Shown in pieces: positions 34,236-45,994 of a stretch of 64,000 nt of DNA (positions within the stretch are counted from its first letter, which is position 1; each line of letters starts with the position of its first letter). Source of the stretch: Lineus longissimus. Lineage: Eukaryota; Nemertea; Pilidiophora; Heteronemertea; Lineidae. Position numbers and translations under genes: made by a program. The stretch lies in NCBI RefSeq assembly GCF_910592395.1, contig NC_088318.1:12154349-12218348 (forward strand). The letters are read 5' to 3'. The notes beneath the pieces are model-generated. The model saw only the letters and a list, made by a program, of their open reading frames with translations, was not told where the DNA came from and ran no database searches.

Positions 34236-36160
34236 TTGGCCCCTGCTAAAGCTCTGGCCCTCTCTTTCTTCACTGAGTCTTGAACTTGTTGAAGATGAAT
34301 TAAAGGCCTGAAAAGTTGCAATGCACTATATCTTTGAAAAAGGGTTGTGAGACAGGTACTTTCTCGAACTCTCTTGGAGCCGGATAAGGCTTGATGGTGA
34401 AAAAGTATTTTTCATTGGCTTTGGCTGGAATATGAAAAGAACAAGTAATTGTGATTGATCGCCCATACCTACAGTCAATAGAAAACCGTTCACCTTGTAA
34501 TAAGACGAGTACATTCGCAGAGCATTCAACGGACCCTGCCTGCCCGGGGACATTTATCACCCCTGTCACCTAGCCTAACACAATTACCAAACTCAATTGG
34601 GATAGTTGTCGTAATCAATTGGGATTCCCTTGAGTGGCCATTGAGAGCATCTGTTGATCCTCAGGTATTCGGCAAGTTCGGCAATTTGTTACCGCGGTTA
34701 ACGTAATTTTTCATCTGCTGGATCTGCTTACAAGAATGGCGAAGGTATTGTCGCAGAAATTCGTGAAATACTACCTGAGGGTTTGGACGTAATTGACCGC
34801 TGGCATAACGTATCCATCACTTACGTTCTATACAAGATTGACTGGCGGTCACAAACCGTTTTGATGGAGTACTCAATTATTCCGCTGAAATTTCCCAATC
34901 CATCTTACATGTTCAGTTTCAGGAGGTGTCTAGGGTCTGGCGGGTGATTTTCAATGGGGGAATAATTCCTGGACCAAACCGGACAAGATCGCAAAAGTAA
35001 TTACCCATTACACTGAGATATATGTTTAGGTATTCGGGTGTATAATTGGGAGGTAATGGACCGTGTTCACGTGACCCCTGTATTGTTCCCCAAGACTAAT
35101 TAGGCCTATTTAAGTCCATCTTTCTAGCACCTTAGGTCATTAGGACCGATGACCGGCTATCATTGCTCGTTAGATGACATTACCATTGGGGATGTGGTGC
35201 GGTCACTGTGAATGATGAATATGAGCTGAGGCAAGGAGTAATCAAAAAGGCAAATTGAGGTCCCATTCACGTGTCTGAAGTTGTTCCTGGATCCTCACCA
35301 GGCCTCTTATGTTGCCACTCCATTTCCTCAAGGTACAAGTTGACCTATTTGACCCACCAAGATCCTCCATACAGTCTCCCTTTAAGGCAGTGGTGGTAGT
35401 CTTTATCACACCTCTGGCTATTGTTTTTCAATAGCGACACTCATCATCCCCATGCCAGTTGAAGTCCGCCCGGACCGTTGTGTATACTTTGTATCTATAT
35501 CCATCCTCACAATGACCTCTTCATGAATAAACCACTGGAAATCAATCCACAAGACTGACCGGTGTAATTTTCTTCACTTCGTTACGTTTGCCCGAGCCGC
35601 ATCAATGTCTGTGCGGGGTCAGTCCGAGTTGGTCGTGAATTAAGAATAACCTGTTAGCATGTGGATACAATAGTGTCCAGGCTATTTGCCCATCGACAAT
35701 AATTGACAAGAGGTCACTTCGGTGCTTTGGGGAAACGGATAGCCGGTTACTGTCTGGTAAGTATAGAGTGTCGATTTCCAAGCCGGAACTAGGCATACAT
35801 TTTGAAGCGCTTTTAGAGAAATTGGCACTAATTTCCCATTTGGGAATCATAGTCAGGTTTGCTTGGTTGCTGTAGTTACTGTTCCATTTTTGAATTGCTG
35901 ATTTGGATATGATTCCCTGATTTCGGTAGTGATGGGAGGGGCGAGATTGTTAGATATTTCCTGCAGTTTGTTGCATTATATTGGTAAATGTACGAAAAAA
36001 ACATTCTACTAACTGTTTGTGTACATTTTAACATTTCTGTGCAATACAAAACTAAAGGAAGATACTGAGGGACCCTCTGGCAAATGAAGAATTTTTGCTC
36101 GGAACTGCAAAAGCTGAATTTTATTTATGTTTCGGCTACTTCTTGTCTCTGAAAACATTC
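34236..36160. other. no gene seen
   Basis: Unique-looking sequence. A short duplication of TCAATTGGGAT lies at about 34590-34630. The 82-codon minus-strand frame 35850-35602 has no recognised domain. Confidence 0.4.
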
Positions 36161-36200
36161 AGGCAGGGAGAAGTGAATTATCTTTTACTTCTCCCTGCCT
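36161..36200. repeat. perfect 14-bp stem hairpin
   Basis: AGGCAGGGAGAAGT (36161-36174) and ACTTCTCCCTGCCT (36187-36200) are exact reverse complements around a 12-base loop, followed by a run of A. It lies 40-60 bp from the minus-strand SINE head and may be part of that element. Confidence 0.85.
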
Positions 36201-36239
36201 TAAAAAAAAATCATGCTGAGAAGAAAAAAAATGAAAAAA

Positions 36240-36325
36240 CTTCTTCTGCAGACCTTACTGGATTTGAACCCTGGCCCCCCTGATCGCAAATCCCCAACCC
36301 TACCACTAGGCCACAGGGACTTTAC
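36240..36325 (-). mobile_element. tRNA-like SINE head
   Basis: On the minus strand, A box TGGCCTAGTGG (36313-36303) and B box GGTTCAAATCC (36270-36260) are both near consensus. The putative acceptor ends GTCCCTG and AGTAAGG do not pair, so it is a SINE head or tRNA relic and not a functional tRNA gene. Confidence 0.6.
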
Positions 36326-37374
36326 ATTAGCTATAGTCTTTCTTTCAGTATGAATAAAAAACTATTGTTTGATCTGGACCCAGATTACAGTATGAGTTGT
36401 TTGCACTCAGAAAGTATTGTCTTCATAAATGATGATAGTATGATAGTTGGGAACACAAATTTGTGATATATATTGGTGTAAACATTACACAATGACATCT
36501 TTATACCATGCCATTTTGCAGCTTATTTGTTTGCAATATATATGATTCAGACAATAATTGGTTAATTACGGGATATCCACTTTCTTTCATTTCTTATTGA
36601 CTCTTGTTTTCTCAATCTGATATATGTCGATCATGGTCATTATAAAGTGTCACTGTCCGTCCAATTTTTTACGCTTCCGGAAAGTGTTTTGCTATCCATG
36701 CATCTGTAACCCTTATGACACTCTTACTGATGGTTACCGTCAAACACTTTAATGGCCCACTCCTATCACTGGCCCGTATGTCTCATACTTTCCAAACAGT
36801 TGGGGAAAAAGAATAACGAGTTACACTCATCCATTGTCAATGGCCTTATCAGCATGATCATTAGACATGAAAAAAACCGCTAAGATCAAAATATCAAGAA
36901 GACAAACCTGATACTCTTACCATGATTATACTTACATGATCGGTTGATTTGGCTCTTTAAATGATAACGCATTGTTCCCTTCTGCTCAATGAAATAACAG
37001 TTTTTTTAAAATTTCCAATTTTTTGTGGGATTTGGTGATGAAACTAAAATTGTAAGGTGGATGATGACCAGGCTGCCAATAACTCGTTAATAATGCCCTT
37101 AATTTCTCCGTTGGACCTTTAAGGGTTGGTCCATAAACGACCATATCATATTAATAATTCAGCATTATTTAAAAAGACATGGTCAGGCGGAGAACTTGAG
37201 GCGAACAGACAGCAATCATCTTTTTGAGATGTATCACTTTCGGCTGTTGTTTCGGATTTAGATGTCGTTTCGGATGTGTTGTTAACTGCAAGGCCTGGTT
37301 CTATCATCGATGGAGAAAATCGAATGTCTGACTGTACAAAACGGTGAGTGACCTGGATACAATTCTCCGTAGTT
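36326..37374. other. no gene seen
   Basis: AT-rich unique-looking sequence. Confidence 0.4.
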
Positions 37375-37552
37375 TACGGTGGATCCTCCCTCACTGGACA
37401 CCTCTCTATTATGGACAACCTCTCTATTTTGGACACTAGTTTTGATCCCAAAGTGTTGTTTTCGTTATATTTGACCTCTCTAATCAGCACAACTCTCTAT
37501 TAAGGACAACACTTGTGAGTCCTTAGGGTGTCCTTAATCGAGGGGTTCTGCT
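37375..37552. mobile_element. 'AAGGACA' MITE, near full-length copy
   Basis: TA-CGGTGGATCCTCCCTCACT, then CTCTCTATTATGGACAACC, TTTTGATCCCAAAG, TTGACCTCTCTAATCAG and CTCTATTAAGGACAACACTT. The right end CGAGGGGTTCTGCT is worn. A CTTA microsatellite follows. Confidence 0.8.
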
Positions 37553-37555
37553 CTC

Positions 37556-37574
37556 CTTACTTACTTACTTACTA
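37556..37574 (+). repeat. CTTA microsatellite
   Basis: Four to five CTTA units right after the MITE end. Confidence 0.85.
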
Positions 37575-39601
37575 TATTGCTATGTCCATCTGGTAAAAAG
37601 GTTCTTCAAGCACACTTTGCATCAAATATAAAGAAAAATGCACTGCAAGTTGTCCTATGGATAGCGAAAAAATTGGACAATACTGTGGATGGATGGAGTT
37701 TGTGCGTGCACCACTGATTAACCTGCTGGTTAATATACCTCGATAGTGCATATGATGTCGAATTGTCCATGTTACCAGATTAACACAGTTTATTTCAGAA
37801 AACTTACCAATAACTGCACATTATGACTGTTTTTCTTGCAAGGCAACCACCCAGGGCTTAAGCAGTACTCTCTTGGCCAGGCTGCTCGGTTAATTAAAAG
37901 GCGTGATACAGTTCTCAGCAATCTGGGGAACTGATTCTTCCAGGTGATAATCAGACATATCTCCACCCAGCCCCAGCATATCAAGAAGAAGAAAAAGTGT
38001 TGATGGACTCCCAACAAAACTATTTTGGTGGACAGTTTTTCTTGCACTGGATGATTGTGACTCCTCTATTGACATTGATAGGGAAGGCTGATAATTCAGA
38101 AACTCTGTTTCTGGTAAAAATACCCCGAGGTAAAACCAGTGGTGTGTTTACTATCAAACATGCAATTATACATAATTATGCACAAGATAGGCTGAACCAG
38201 TGGAGTTTTTTTCAAACCTGACTGCCTGACCGGCATTTTTTTCCCAATCGCTTCCAACAACCTATTGTGCAGGCGTAAGCAGATATGGCATTACGCATAA
38301 TGACGGGACGTTGGCAAACCTTACCACACAACTATAACGCATATTACACAGAAACTCCGCATAGTTATTTACATAAGTGATGCTAATAACCCGCGATATT
38401 TTTTTTGTCGAAAATTACTTTTTTCTTGCGCATAGTATGGGTAATGACCTCATTTTGATGAATCTAACCGCACGCTTGTAAATAGTAGAAGGAAATGAAG
38501 ATGAAACATAATGACTCAAGCCTTCCGTTCCTCAAATATCCCGAGGAGGTGTCAGCAAATGAACGCCGGGGATATAAAATGTTACGGAAGCCTTGGCGAC
38601 AGTGATCACGCCTTGTGCGAGGGAAAAAAAGCAACGTACATGTATTTCCTTTATTTGGTTGTGTTAAAATTTGTAGCGATGATGTGAAACTTTTTAAAGT
38701 ACAGAAGACAACATTGCAGCTCAGTCATGAACTGGTCTATTCAGGACCCAGAATATGTCTCACATCAACAAGTTAGTTCGATCGAATTAAAAACTTTGGT
38801 ATGAGCAACTCATAAATCTTTTTCCCCCTCTTTGACGCGCTTGGTACATTTTTCACAAAGTCGTCTATTCCGTAGTGATGCACCCTCACAGTCTTTATAG
38901 ATCTAACATTTTTAAAAGAAGGCAATTGTGTCTTCCATGAGAGAAACTAGACTTGGTCCTGGTGTCGTCAAGACAATCTTTGGTGAATTTTTTCTCCAGG
39001 TAAGGTGCTTAATAAAGTTTCCATCGGCATTTCACTCTGTTGTATGTTCAGGAGTATAAATCTACCTGCATATACTCCAGCTTCACCGCTTCAAGACCGG
39101 TTGTTTTATTACTCCAAATCAAAACAAAGGCCAATCCTGACCACGAGGTCACTGCCATTGGTCAAGATCATGTCGCCAACCTGTTGTCTACCAAACTGAA
39201 CGTGTCAAATGCCACCGAGTACCCATATATGTGCATAGAATCAAGCTCTGACTTAATAACTAGTCTCATATCAGTGAGACTAGAGCATATTTCATGATTT
39301 AGGAGATTCCATAGTACAAAAACAAACTTTCAGTTAAGTTAATATAGAATTCTAGACTTCAGACATATCTTTATATATCAGAATGTATGTCTGTATTGTG
39401 CTGATTTATAACCAGGTGCAACATGGCCTGCCTTTTCCCATTCATCCGTTCCAAATCAGCTATTCTATCTGCAGCTATACCCAGTGGGCAGTTAATGTCC
39501 CATCTCACACAGACCGAATGAATCTTTAATAGACTTGACAAGGGCTTGGTATGAATGAACACCGCTCGTCCACAGGAAAACAAAGCTGCTTTTGTACTGG
39601 T
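37575..39601. other. no gene seen; possible SINE 3' end and a unique block
   Basis: At 37960-37996, CAGCCCCAGCATATCAAGAA followed by GAAGAAAAAG resembles the 3' end of the SINE at 24990 and may be a truncated copy. The block 38270-38640 is repeat-free and varied in composition, a reasonable target for conservation analysis. Confidence 0.4.
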
Positions 39602-39722
39602 AAGCCGTAGTGGAATTGGAGGATTCTAATACAGATTCTGCAAGCCGTAGTGGATTTGGTGGATTTTAATGCAGATTCTGCAAGCCGCAGTGGGATTGGA
39701 GGATTTTAATGCCGATTCTGCC
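39602..39722. repeat. 40-bp tandem repeat, three copies
   Basis: Units start at 39602, 39642 and 39682 with AAGCCGTAGTGG and end in GATTCTGC. Confidence 0.95.
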
Positions 39723-39765
39723 TTTCTCTGTCCTCTTTGGAGAGATGTCCTGATTAAAGAGGTTT
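39722..39765. mobile_element. 'AAGGACA' MITE fragment
   Basis: CTCTGTCCTCTTTGGAGAGA followed by TGTCCTGATTAAAGAGGTTT. Only the inner blocks remain. Confidence 0.5.
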
Positions 39766-42371
39766 TTGAGTATGATGGTGTCTCCAGCTCCCACTCCAAA
39801 TTTTTCAGGTTGTACAACAGTCATCTAGTGAAATCTTCAATTTAACTGAATTTGAATGATTTCGTATCGATGAAACGCTTGTGTCTCAACAGTATGTTTT
39901 GAAATTCCGAATAAGACATGTTTATGAGACGGCTGTATGAAATCCAAGACGAGAGCGGCAAGACTTTGATGGATTGCTTGAGGGAAAATTTTGACCACGA
40001 TATCGGAACAAATTAATTTGCGGGATGATTTAATCATAAATGTGTCCAGCGCTGATTTTACAAATCTGTCGCTTCTGGGTTCAAGGGAACGATGTGTCAA
40101 ATGTCTAACAGTAACCAACAGTCGGAGCTCGTTCAGTTCGATTCTTATCGGGTCTTTGCAGTGTGATTAGTCACACGCTAGGCGTCGATTTATCCTGTGT
40201 GATCTCTGTCATTTCTCTCGGGCTCCACAAATCTCATTGAGGTCTTGTTTGACCACAGCAGTAGCACAGATTAGTTTACAGTGCCGAGCATCTAAGATCC
40301 AATTATCAACAGTGTGTCCTGTTAGCACTGACCTATTGACCAAGTGTTGCTTTGTTTTGAGCTGACAGATCATCCCCATCCTTGTTCACCCCACTGGGCC
40401 ACAAAATTACATCAGCCAAACTGACCTCCACAAATCATCAGTCACATAGCTTCAGAGGGCCAGCCAGTGACATACAATTATACCAGCTAGACTGGTCAAG
40501 TGGCCCTCCCTGGTGGCATTGTTTTGTCTGACCGGTCTATCTACTCCATAGGCCATCAAACTCTAGTCGTTTGGACTATCATCAATCTTGCGGACACTGA
40601 GGTCAGACAGGGATTCACACGATATTAAAATTTGTCGCTGGTCGGCCGATGGTTTGTCAAATATTAGTCTAGACACTGTCGGGGCAGTTGTATGAGGATA
40701 CAATGAGAAACTGTCTGATGGGTTTGATAGCAGGTAATCAGCTAACAATAGCATGATCTATGACCTTAGTTTTCAAGGACATTATCAGGCTCGTAATCTG
40801 GTGCGGTTGTTTTGTCAGCAATCATGAATGTTAACGTCTCCTCTGTCCTGCAACTGTTGCGAAAGACCTATAGATGGATATCTTTGTTTACAAAATGATG
40901 TCACCCGATGTCAGGTATGAATTATTTGCTGCGATCATCAACATGATCAGTGAGCCTGACGCCACGCAAGGAAGGGTGGCGTGACGCGAAAATTTCAGCG
41001 TCACATAATCACTGCGAAATCCACTTGGATACGAGGAGTTTTGCTCGCCTACTTTCATTCCTCCTTTCATCACGATATATATCTGGGCACACCCAAGCAA
41101 TGAACTCGTCCGAATAAGATACTTGCCATGAGGGTACTATATGAATATGATTTATTACTGTCTGGTAGAAATATATTCATTAGGTCGCAGTAGGAGCCTG
41201 GCCAAGTTGTAGAAGCACCTCATATTTATTCTTCTCTTTATTGGTGGATACTGTAACCCAGTTATATTCCTGTGCCCTTTATTTTCACGTTCGTTTGAGG
41301 TTATTGCAGGTAATAGCCAAAATATATGGCGCAAAAATGGAAGTCTTATTGAAATTATTGTTTCTCAGTTGTCAAAAATGTATATGAAAAATATGCTGAA
41401 GTTGCAGCAAAAAGTGTCAAAACTTATTGATCCGCCCTCGTATCTTTTCGATAAGTGTACAACAAATACTTGCATTTTATAACACTTCATATAATCAGCG
41501 ATAGACCAATAGACCGAGTGTTTTATAGGCATTCATCAACTCTTCTCGAGGGGCTTCGTGCAGGTCTCCTTGTCCAGTATCGGGCATCTCTGATTGACAA
41601 AAGGTTGCATTAACCCATCAGGGTTTGTTCCAAGTCGATTTGATGCTCTCTGATGAACAAGGCAAATGACACTCATAACACATACTCCAAGTCAAATGAT
41701 GACCACCAACACGACCAACAAAAAGATTGTGACCCAAACATCTTTAGAAAAATAATTGCGAAGGTGACCAGTCAGCCAAGGGTCCCGAACAGACATATGA
41801 ATATTCAGAAGGAGTCTTAGATTGGTGAAACTAGACTATGTATTTACTTCTGACAGTGAGAATAGTCTGCATGTGTATAGTATTGGTCATAGTATCATGT
41901 ATTTCACCAGGGCAGATAAATATTGATGGTGTCAATGGTCCCAAAAGGGTTAAAATCAACGAGAATGAGATACCGCAATCATATTTGTCTGTATGGATGG
42001 TTTATGGATAGACACTACCGATGGACCCTTCCCCTTCATCAGCCTTGCCAATGATTTGTCATGACCAGTCGTCTTAACTGACTGCACCAGATACAAGTAT
42101 TCACTAACTCAGCATGGTGGTCTGCGGGGCACTGCGAGTCTCCTGACAATGTCCACAAGTTATTAAGATTTCAGGAGGTCAATTGGTCTTGAATCGATGA
42201 AGGATTGGTCAAGACTGTCAGGCTACAAGCAGGATGCCAACCCATCAGGACCTTTGGTATTTAGCCTGAAGTTTGCCAAAATTGATAAAAATAGTCCTAT
42301 TTGAAAAGGTTGTGCCTTACTATGATAGATCAATCTTGATATGTCAAATAATGCAGGCGTCAAAGTTTTTG
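39766..42371. other. no gene seen
   Basis: Long unique-looking stretch. A weak set of repeated GACGC/GCGTC motifs lies at 40950-41010. No recognised exon. Confidence 0.4.
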
Positions 42372-42450
42372 GGGAGTGCAGTGGTATAGTGGCTAGAGTG
42401 AAGGATTTTTGACTAAGAAGACGTGGGTTTGAATCCCTTCTGAGGCATTT
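42372..42450 (+). mobile_element. tRNA-like SINE head
   Basis: A box TGGTATAGTGG (42382-42392) and B box GGTTTGAATCC (42426-42436). Acceptor ends do not pair as in a functional tRNA. The sequence flows into the 188-bp duplication that follows. Confidence 0.6.
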
Positions 42451-42499
42451 TGTTCTTTTTGTTAACTTTGCAATTTTGGTATATGGCAAGATATTAAAA

Positions 42500-42790
42500 T
42501 ACCAGTTGAGGTGTCTTTACCAAATTTGGATTGCGAAGCAGACGGATGGTCTGGTTGTCAGCCCTGGACCATTCCAACACAAAAAAACCAAGCAAGATCC
42601 AAGCATTATAGAAAACTGAGTTGTGTTACCACTGCAACTTTGTTAGAAATGATAGATTGCGAGATGTTTAAGATGCCCCCCAGTTGACAATGGTTGAGGT
42701 GTCTTTACCAAATCTGCATTGCAAAGTAGACGGTCTGGTCGTCTGCTCTTGACCGTCTTGACACCCAAAACAAGCCAGATCCATCTTCTG
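42500..42790. repeat. 188-bp direct duplication, diverged
   Basis: TTGAGGTGTCTTTACCAAAT at 42506 and 42694, followed in both by (T/C)(T/G)GCATTGC or similar, AGACGG, GGTCTGGT and CAAGCCAGATCC/CAAGCAAGATCC blocks. Confidence 0.75.
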
Positions 42791-43694
42791 CCTTCAGATT
42801 CGATTGACCATGCAATACAAAATCCATCAAAGTGTCCCATTGTCCTCTGAGAAACTTGGATACATAGTATTTTCATAATTTTGACATCAATCTTCCTAGG
42901 AAAGTTGCCACAGACTGCGAGACGTGCTGGAAATGGTTACAATATTTCTACAGGCGGCCTCGATCGAACATTGTAAAATGAGATGGTTTGGCCATAAAAT
43001 GGAAAGCTGTCCTGAAGTGTTAGTGGCCAGTGGGAAATTCACAGGGCTCGGAGACTCCGTCATAGGCAATGGCCTCGCTTCCTGGTGTGATATGGACCTG
43101 TTGTATTCTACTGAGGCTGCAATGCTCTCTGGACAGTCACTGTCAGCAAATCTGTTGAATTAATCGTCTGAAATCTGCCGTTTTATTGCCTTTTGTGTTG
43201 TCTTGGTCAGCGGCCAATTATATGACAATGCAGTTGGAAGATTTGGTCAGATATTTGCCGAAGGCAGTCGTCGGTGTGAGTGAGTTTAATTTTGGTGAGA
43301 TTTAACCCTGGGGTGAAATTATTGTTTGGACTGTGGATTCCTAATGCCCCTCCCCTGCACATGCGGGCAATTTAAATTGCGGTGGTCTGCAATCATGATA
43401 GCAGCATCCTTCGCACAAGTGAGCGACAGTCCTCCGCACACAAACAAGCTTAATTGCAGGTATGGGATGATTCTATCCTCTTCTTATTCTCTCCGATATC
43501 CATTATTGTCGAATCTGTTTACATTCTAAGTTTTAAAGTTTATCAATAGATGTCTCTAGTGTCTCCAACTTGATCCAAGCCGTGGAACAAGAGTTGGACA
43601 ACATCTCATTGATTTGTCCAAATAATTTCCTACTTCTCACATAGATGTCACTCTGAGTAAAGATGAAACTTCGATGAGTTTCATGACAGAATCT
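42791..43694. other. no gene seen
   Basis: Unique-looking sequence with short unrecognised frames at 42924-43163 and 43326-43529. Confidence 0.4.
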
Positions 43695-43774
43695 GTCCTT
43701 AAGTGATAATATCTTTTTATAAAGTCTTATGCAAGTCCTTAAGTGATAATATATTTTTATAAAGTCTTATGCAA
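43695..43774. repeat. 40-bp perfect tandem duplication (one mismatch)
   Basis: GTCCTTAAGTGATAATATCT and TTTTATAAAGTCTTATGCAA at 43695 repeat at 43735 with a single C-to-A change. Confidence 0.95.
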
Positions 43775-44924
43775 AGAGCCCTGCTGGAATAAATCAAACA
43801 AAAACCTTTTTCTTTCTTTTTTATGAAAAACATTCAGAATCGAACTTGTCACGCAGCTAATTGCGGAACAATGGGTATTGTGCAATGTGTTTAAAACCAG
43901 TTAAAGACAGATTCCCCAGAGTGGATTTAAGTGGGTTTGCTAGCCGAGGTGCCTATTTTTTAAATTTACCTTTCACCACAACAGCAAACCCAGCCGTATC
44001 CAACTGTAGTGGAAGCAATCCTTTAGTGTCCTCTTTGCCTTAATAAATCTTTTCAGGTCTTTTCAATTAAAAAATGCTGATTTTATTCAAGCTAATCGGG
44101 GAACAATGCTTTGAGTCTGGGGACCAGTTAGCAGTAATTCGCCAGATAAATCCGATGACTGAGTTGGAGAAATTAGCTCAGCAAAAATATGGAATAGCTA
44201 TCAGTTAAGTTGAGCAAAAGACGGACAACCGTTTCTTCTTTGATCGTGAGCGCAAATCGCTTGATAAAGATGTGTGTCCGTCTTTGATGTTGCAAGGGCG
44301 CCGTATTTATCGTAATACCCCAGACGAACACTCAAGAGAAAAAAAGTCTTTTTGGCTTGTTGAGAATTCATCGTTAGATGTAGCCAGGCCATGTCTAGAG
44401 GTCAGCTGGCATAACCTTACAAGACCCTTATGTAATTAGAACGAACTTTGTGACCACCGAAAAAGCGTAGCTCTCATTCTTTGTGCGGTGTTTTTTCGTA
44501 ACGGATGTGAAACTGAATGGTGGTGATAACCTCGAGCTAAATCCTTTAGAAGGAGTAGTCATCATCATATCATGGTTTATAGTCAAGGCTGCTGTAAATG
44601 AGCACATTTTTGCTGTTAGCGGAATTTTTACAAAAAGTATACAAAAAGTATTTCAGCACATTAGAAAAAATACTTTTGTTTTTTCAATAGATTGTTTTGC
44701 TCTATTTATATTTCCATGAAATCTGCGAAAAAGAACAACCCCATGAATGTTGGCTGTGTTTGTGTTTGTATCAGTGTTTGTGAGGATAACGTTATAGCAT
44801 ACTTTAAACCGAGAAGTGTTCATGGTCATTTTTGTGCAATTTAAATTTAGTATTTTGACAATCCTGTAACAGATCGTAAGAGGAGATAACTATTTGCTGA
44901 CATTCTTTTTGCACAAAAACTCAA
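43775..44924. other. no gene seen
   Basis: Unique-looking AT-rich sequence. Confidence 0.4.
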
Positions 44925-44948
44925 TGTGACGTCGACACGTGTGACGTC
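44925..44948. promoter_or_regulatory. CRE / E-box / CRE cluster
   Basis: TGACGTC (44927-44933), CACGTG (44936-44941) and TGACGTC (44942-44948) are packed into 22 bp. These are recognition sequences of CREB/ATF bZIP and Myc/USF-type bHLH factors. The cluster lies about 60 bp before a CpG-rich open patch (45010-45297) and about 650 bp from the nested transposon composite. Function is inferred from motifs only. Confidence 0.4.
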
Positions 44949-45009
44949 CAATTGTAACAGCTATCTCGCACAAACAGATGCTGTGAGAACAACGGGTAAA
45001 AACTTGTGA

Positions 45010-45297
45010 GCATTCAATCGTGGATTTGCTCTACACTGGCGGATTCGGTCATTACGGAGATATCGTGGTATTTTCTACCGTGTGGTCAGTTACGGTTATC
45101 ACCTAATGACGATCTCCTTCGATTTCATTCGCCGGTCTCATTTGGCCGAAGTTCCGTCAGCGAATTATCGTTATCTTGTGCGTGGACGCTGGGAGTTAGC
45201 AATCAGCGTACAGAAATGTTATCGCCCAGTCCTGCGCAGCAGGGCAGAAAATAACTTTTTTCTTCTTGAGGAAGAAATCGCTGACTGGAACTTCTGA
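45010..45297 (+). other. CpG-rich patch with a 95-codon open frame
   Basis: The plus frame from 45010 to the TGA at 45295-45297 is open for 95 codons and arginine-rich, and an overlapping frame (45006-45254) is open as well. CpG dinucleotides are far denser than in the neighbouring sequence. No protein family is recognised and splice sites are not evident. It could be an exon, a promoter-proximal region or a relic of a mobile element. Confidence 0.25.
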
Positions 45298-45659
45298 GCT
45301 TGTTGGAATGAATTGAACAGAAAACAACAAATAATATATTAATAAGTTTTATTGTACGGATTAGATTAGAGTAATTAGACAGTTGTAAGTATTGGTCTGA
45401 TGAAGTCAATCTTATACTGTTAACAAGGAAAAACATTCGTAGCATTGATAATTGTGAACTTGCACCTTTGGCGTAGTTTTGATTTAGCGTTTTGAGAACA
45501 CTTTATATATAGAAATAAATAACAAACCGAGCGAGAACCGAATTTACCAACAGACAAGCAGTCATTTTATCGCTTATAGTGGTGTCTATAGTCGTACTTC
45601 CACCTATCAAATCCCCGTGTCTTTTGCGCTTAGATCCGTGTGTCAAATCCCTGTGTCTA

Positions 45660-45687
45660 TTAGCCCCATCGAGCTCGATGGGGCTAA
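45660..45687. repeat. perfect 28-bp palindrome without a loop
   Basis: The sequence from 45660 to 45687 equals its own reverse complement; its half-site is TTAGCCCCATCGAG. It sits at the centre of the foldback 45598-45738 and is followed by a second hairpin, CCCGTGTTCAACACGGG (45705-45721). Confidence 0.95.
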
Positions 45688-45772
45688 TCGGGGGCTAATT
45701 TAGACCCGTGTTCAACACGGGTTTTTTGATAGGTGGAATCTGAATAGCCCCGGCAATTGCAAGTTCTAAGAC

Positions 45773-45793
45773 CCGGCGACAGATGGCGCGGTG
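45773..45793 (+). promoter_or_regulatory. CTCF-like motif inside a transposon
   Basis: CGACAGATGGCGCGGTG resembles the CTCF core in animals, best known as AGRTGGCGC in flies. It lies inside the inner inverted-repeat element. Motif match only. Confidence 0.25.
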
Positions 45794-45994
45794 TAGTTGC
45801 CTCGGTATTGCGCACGCGAAATTCCCCTCCAACGGGAAAGAAACACAGGAGAGCTCCCTACCTACAGTGCACCTGTCGCCGGGGCTATTAACCATTATCT
45901 AACACCACTGATAGGTGTAAGTGCGCCCCGAGTTTTTTGACACACGGCGAAGACACAGGTCTTGAAAAAACACGGGGTTTTATGATAGGTGGAA

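Larger units (their letters stand above)
45598..45994. mobile_element. nested inverted-repeat composite
   Basis: The outer termini are TTCCACCTATCAAATCCCCG (45598) and, inverted, CGGGGTTTTATGATAGGTGG (ending near 45993). A second inward copy of the right end, ACACGGGTTTTTTGATAGGT (45716-45735), makes 45598-45738 a foldback unit on its own. A third partial copy, TGATAGGTG, lies at 45909. A separate element with ends AATAGCCCCGGC and GCCGGGGCTATT occupies 45743-45889. The structure looks like a short palindromic element duplicated or extended around another insertion. No coding capacity. Confidence 0.7.

Noticed and set aside
43861-44043. Short exon-like frame ending in SLP
   Set aside because: No splice-site pair, no recognised domain and chance-level length.
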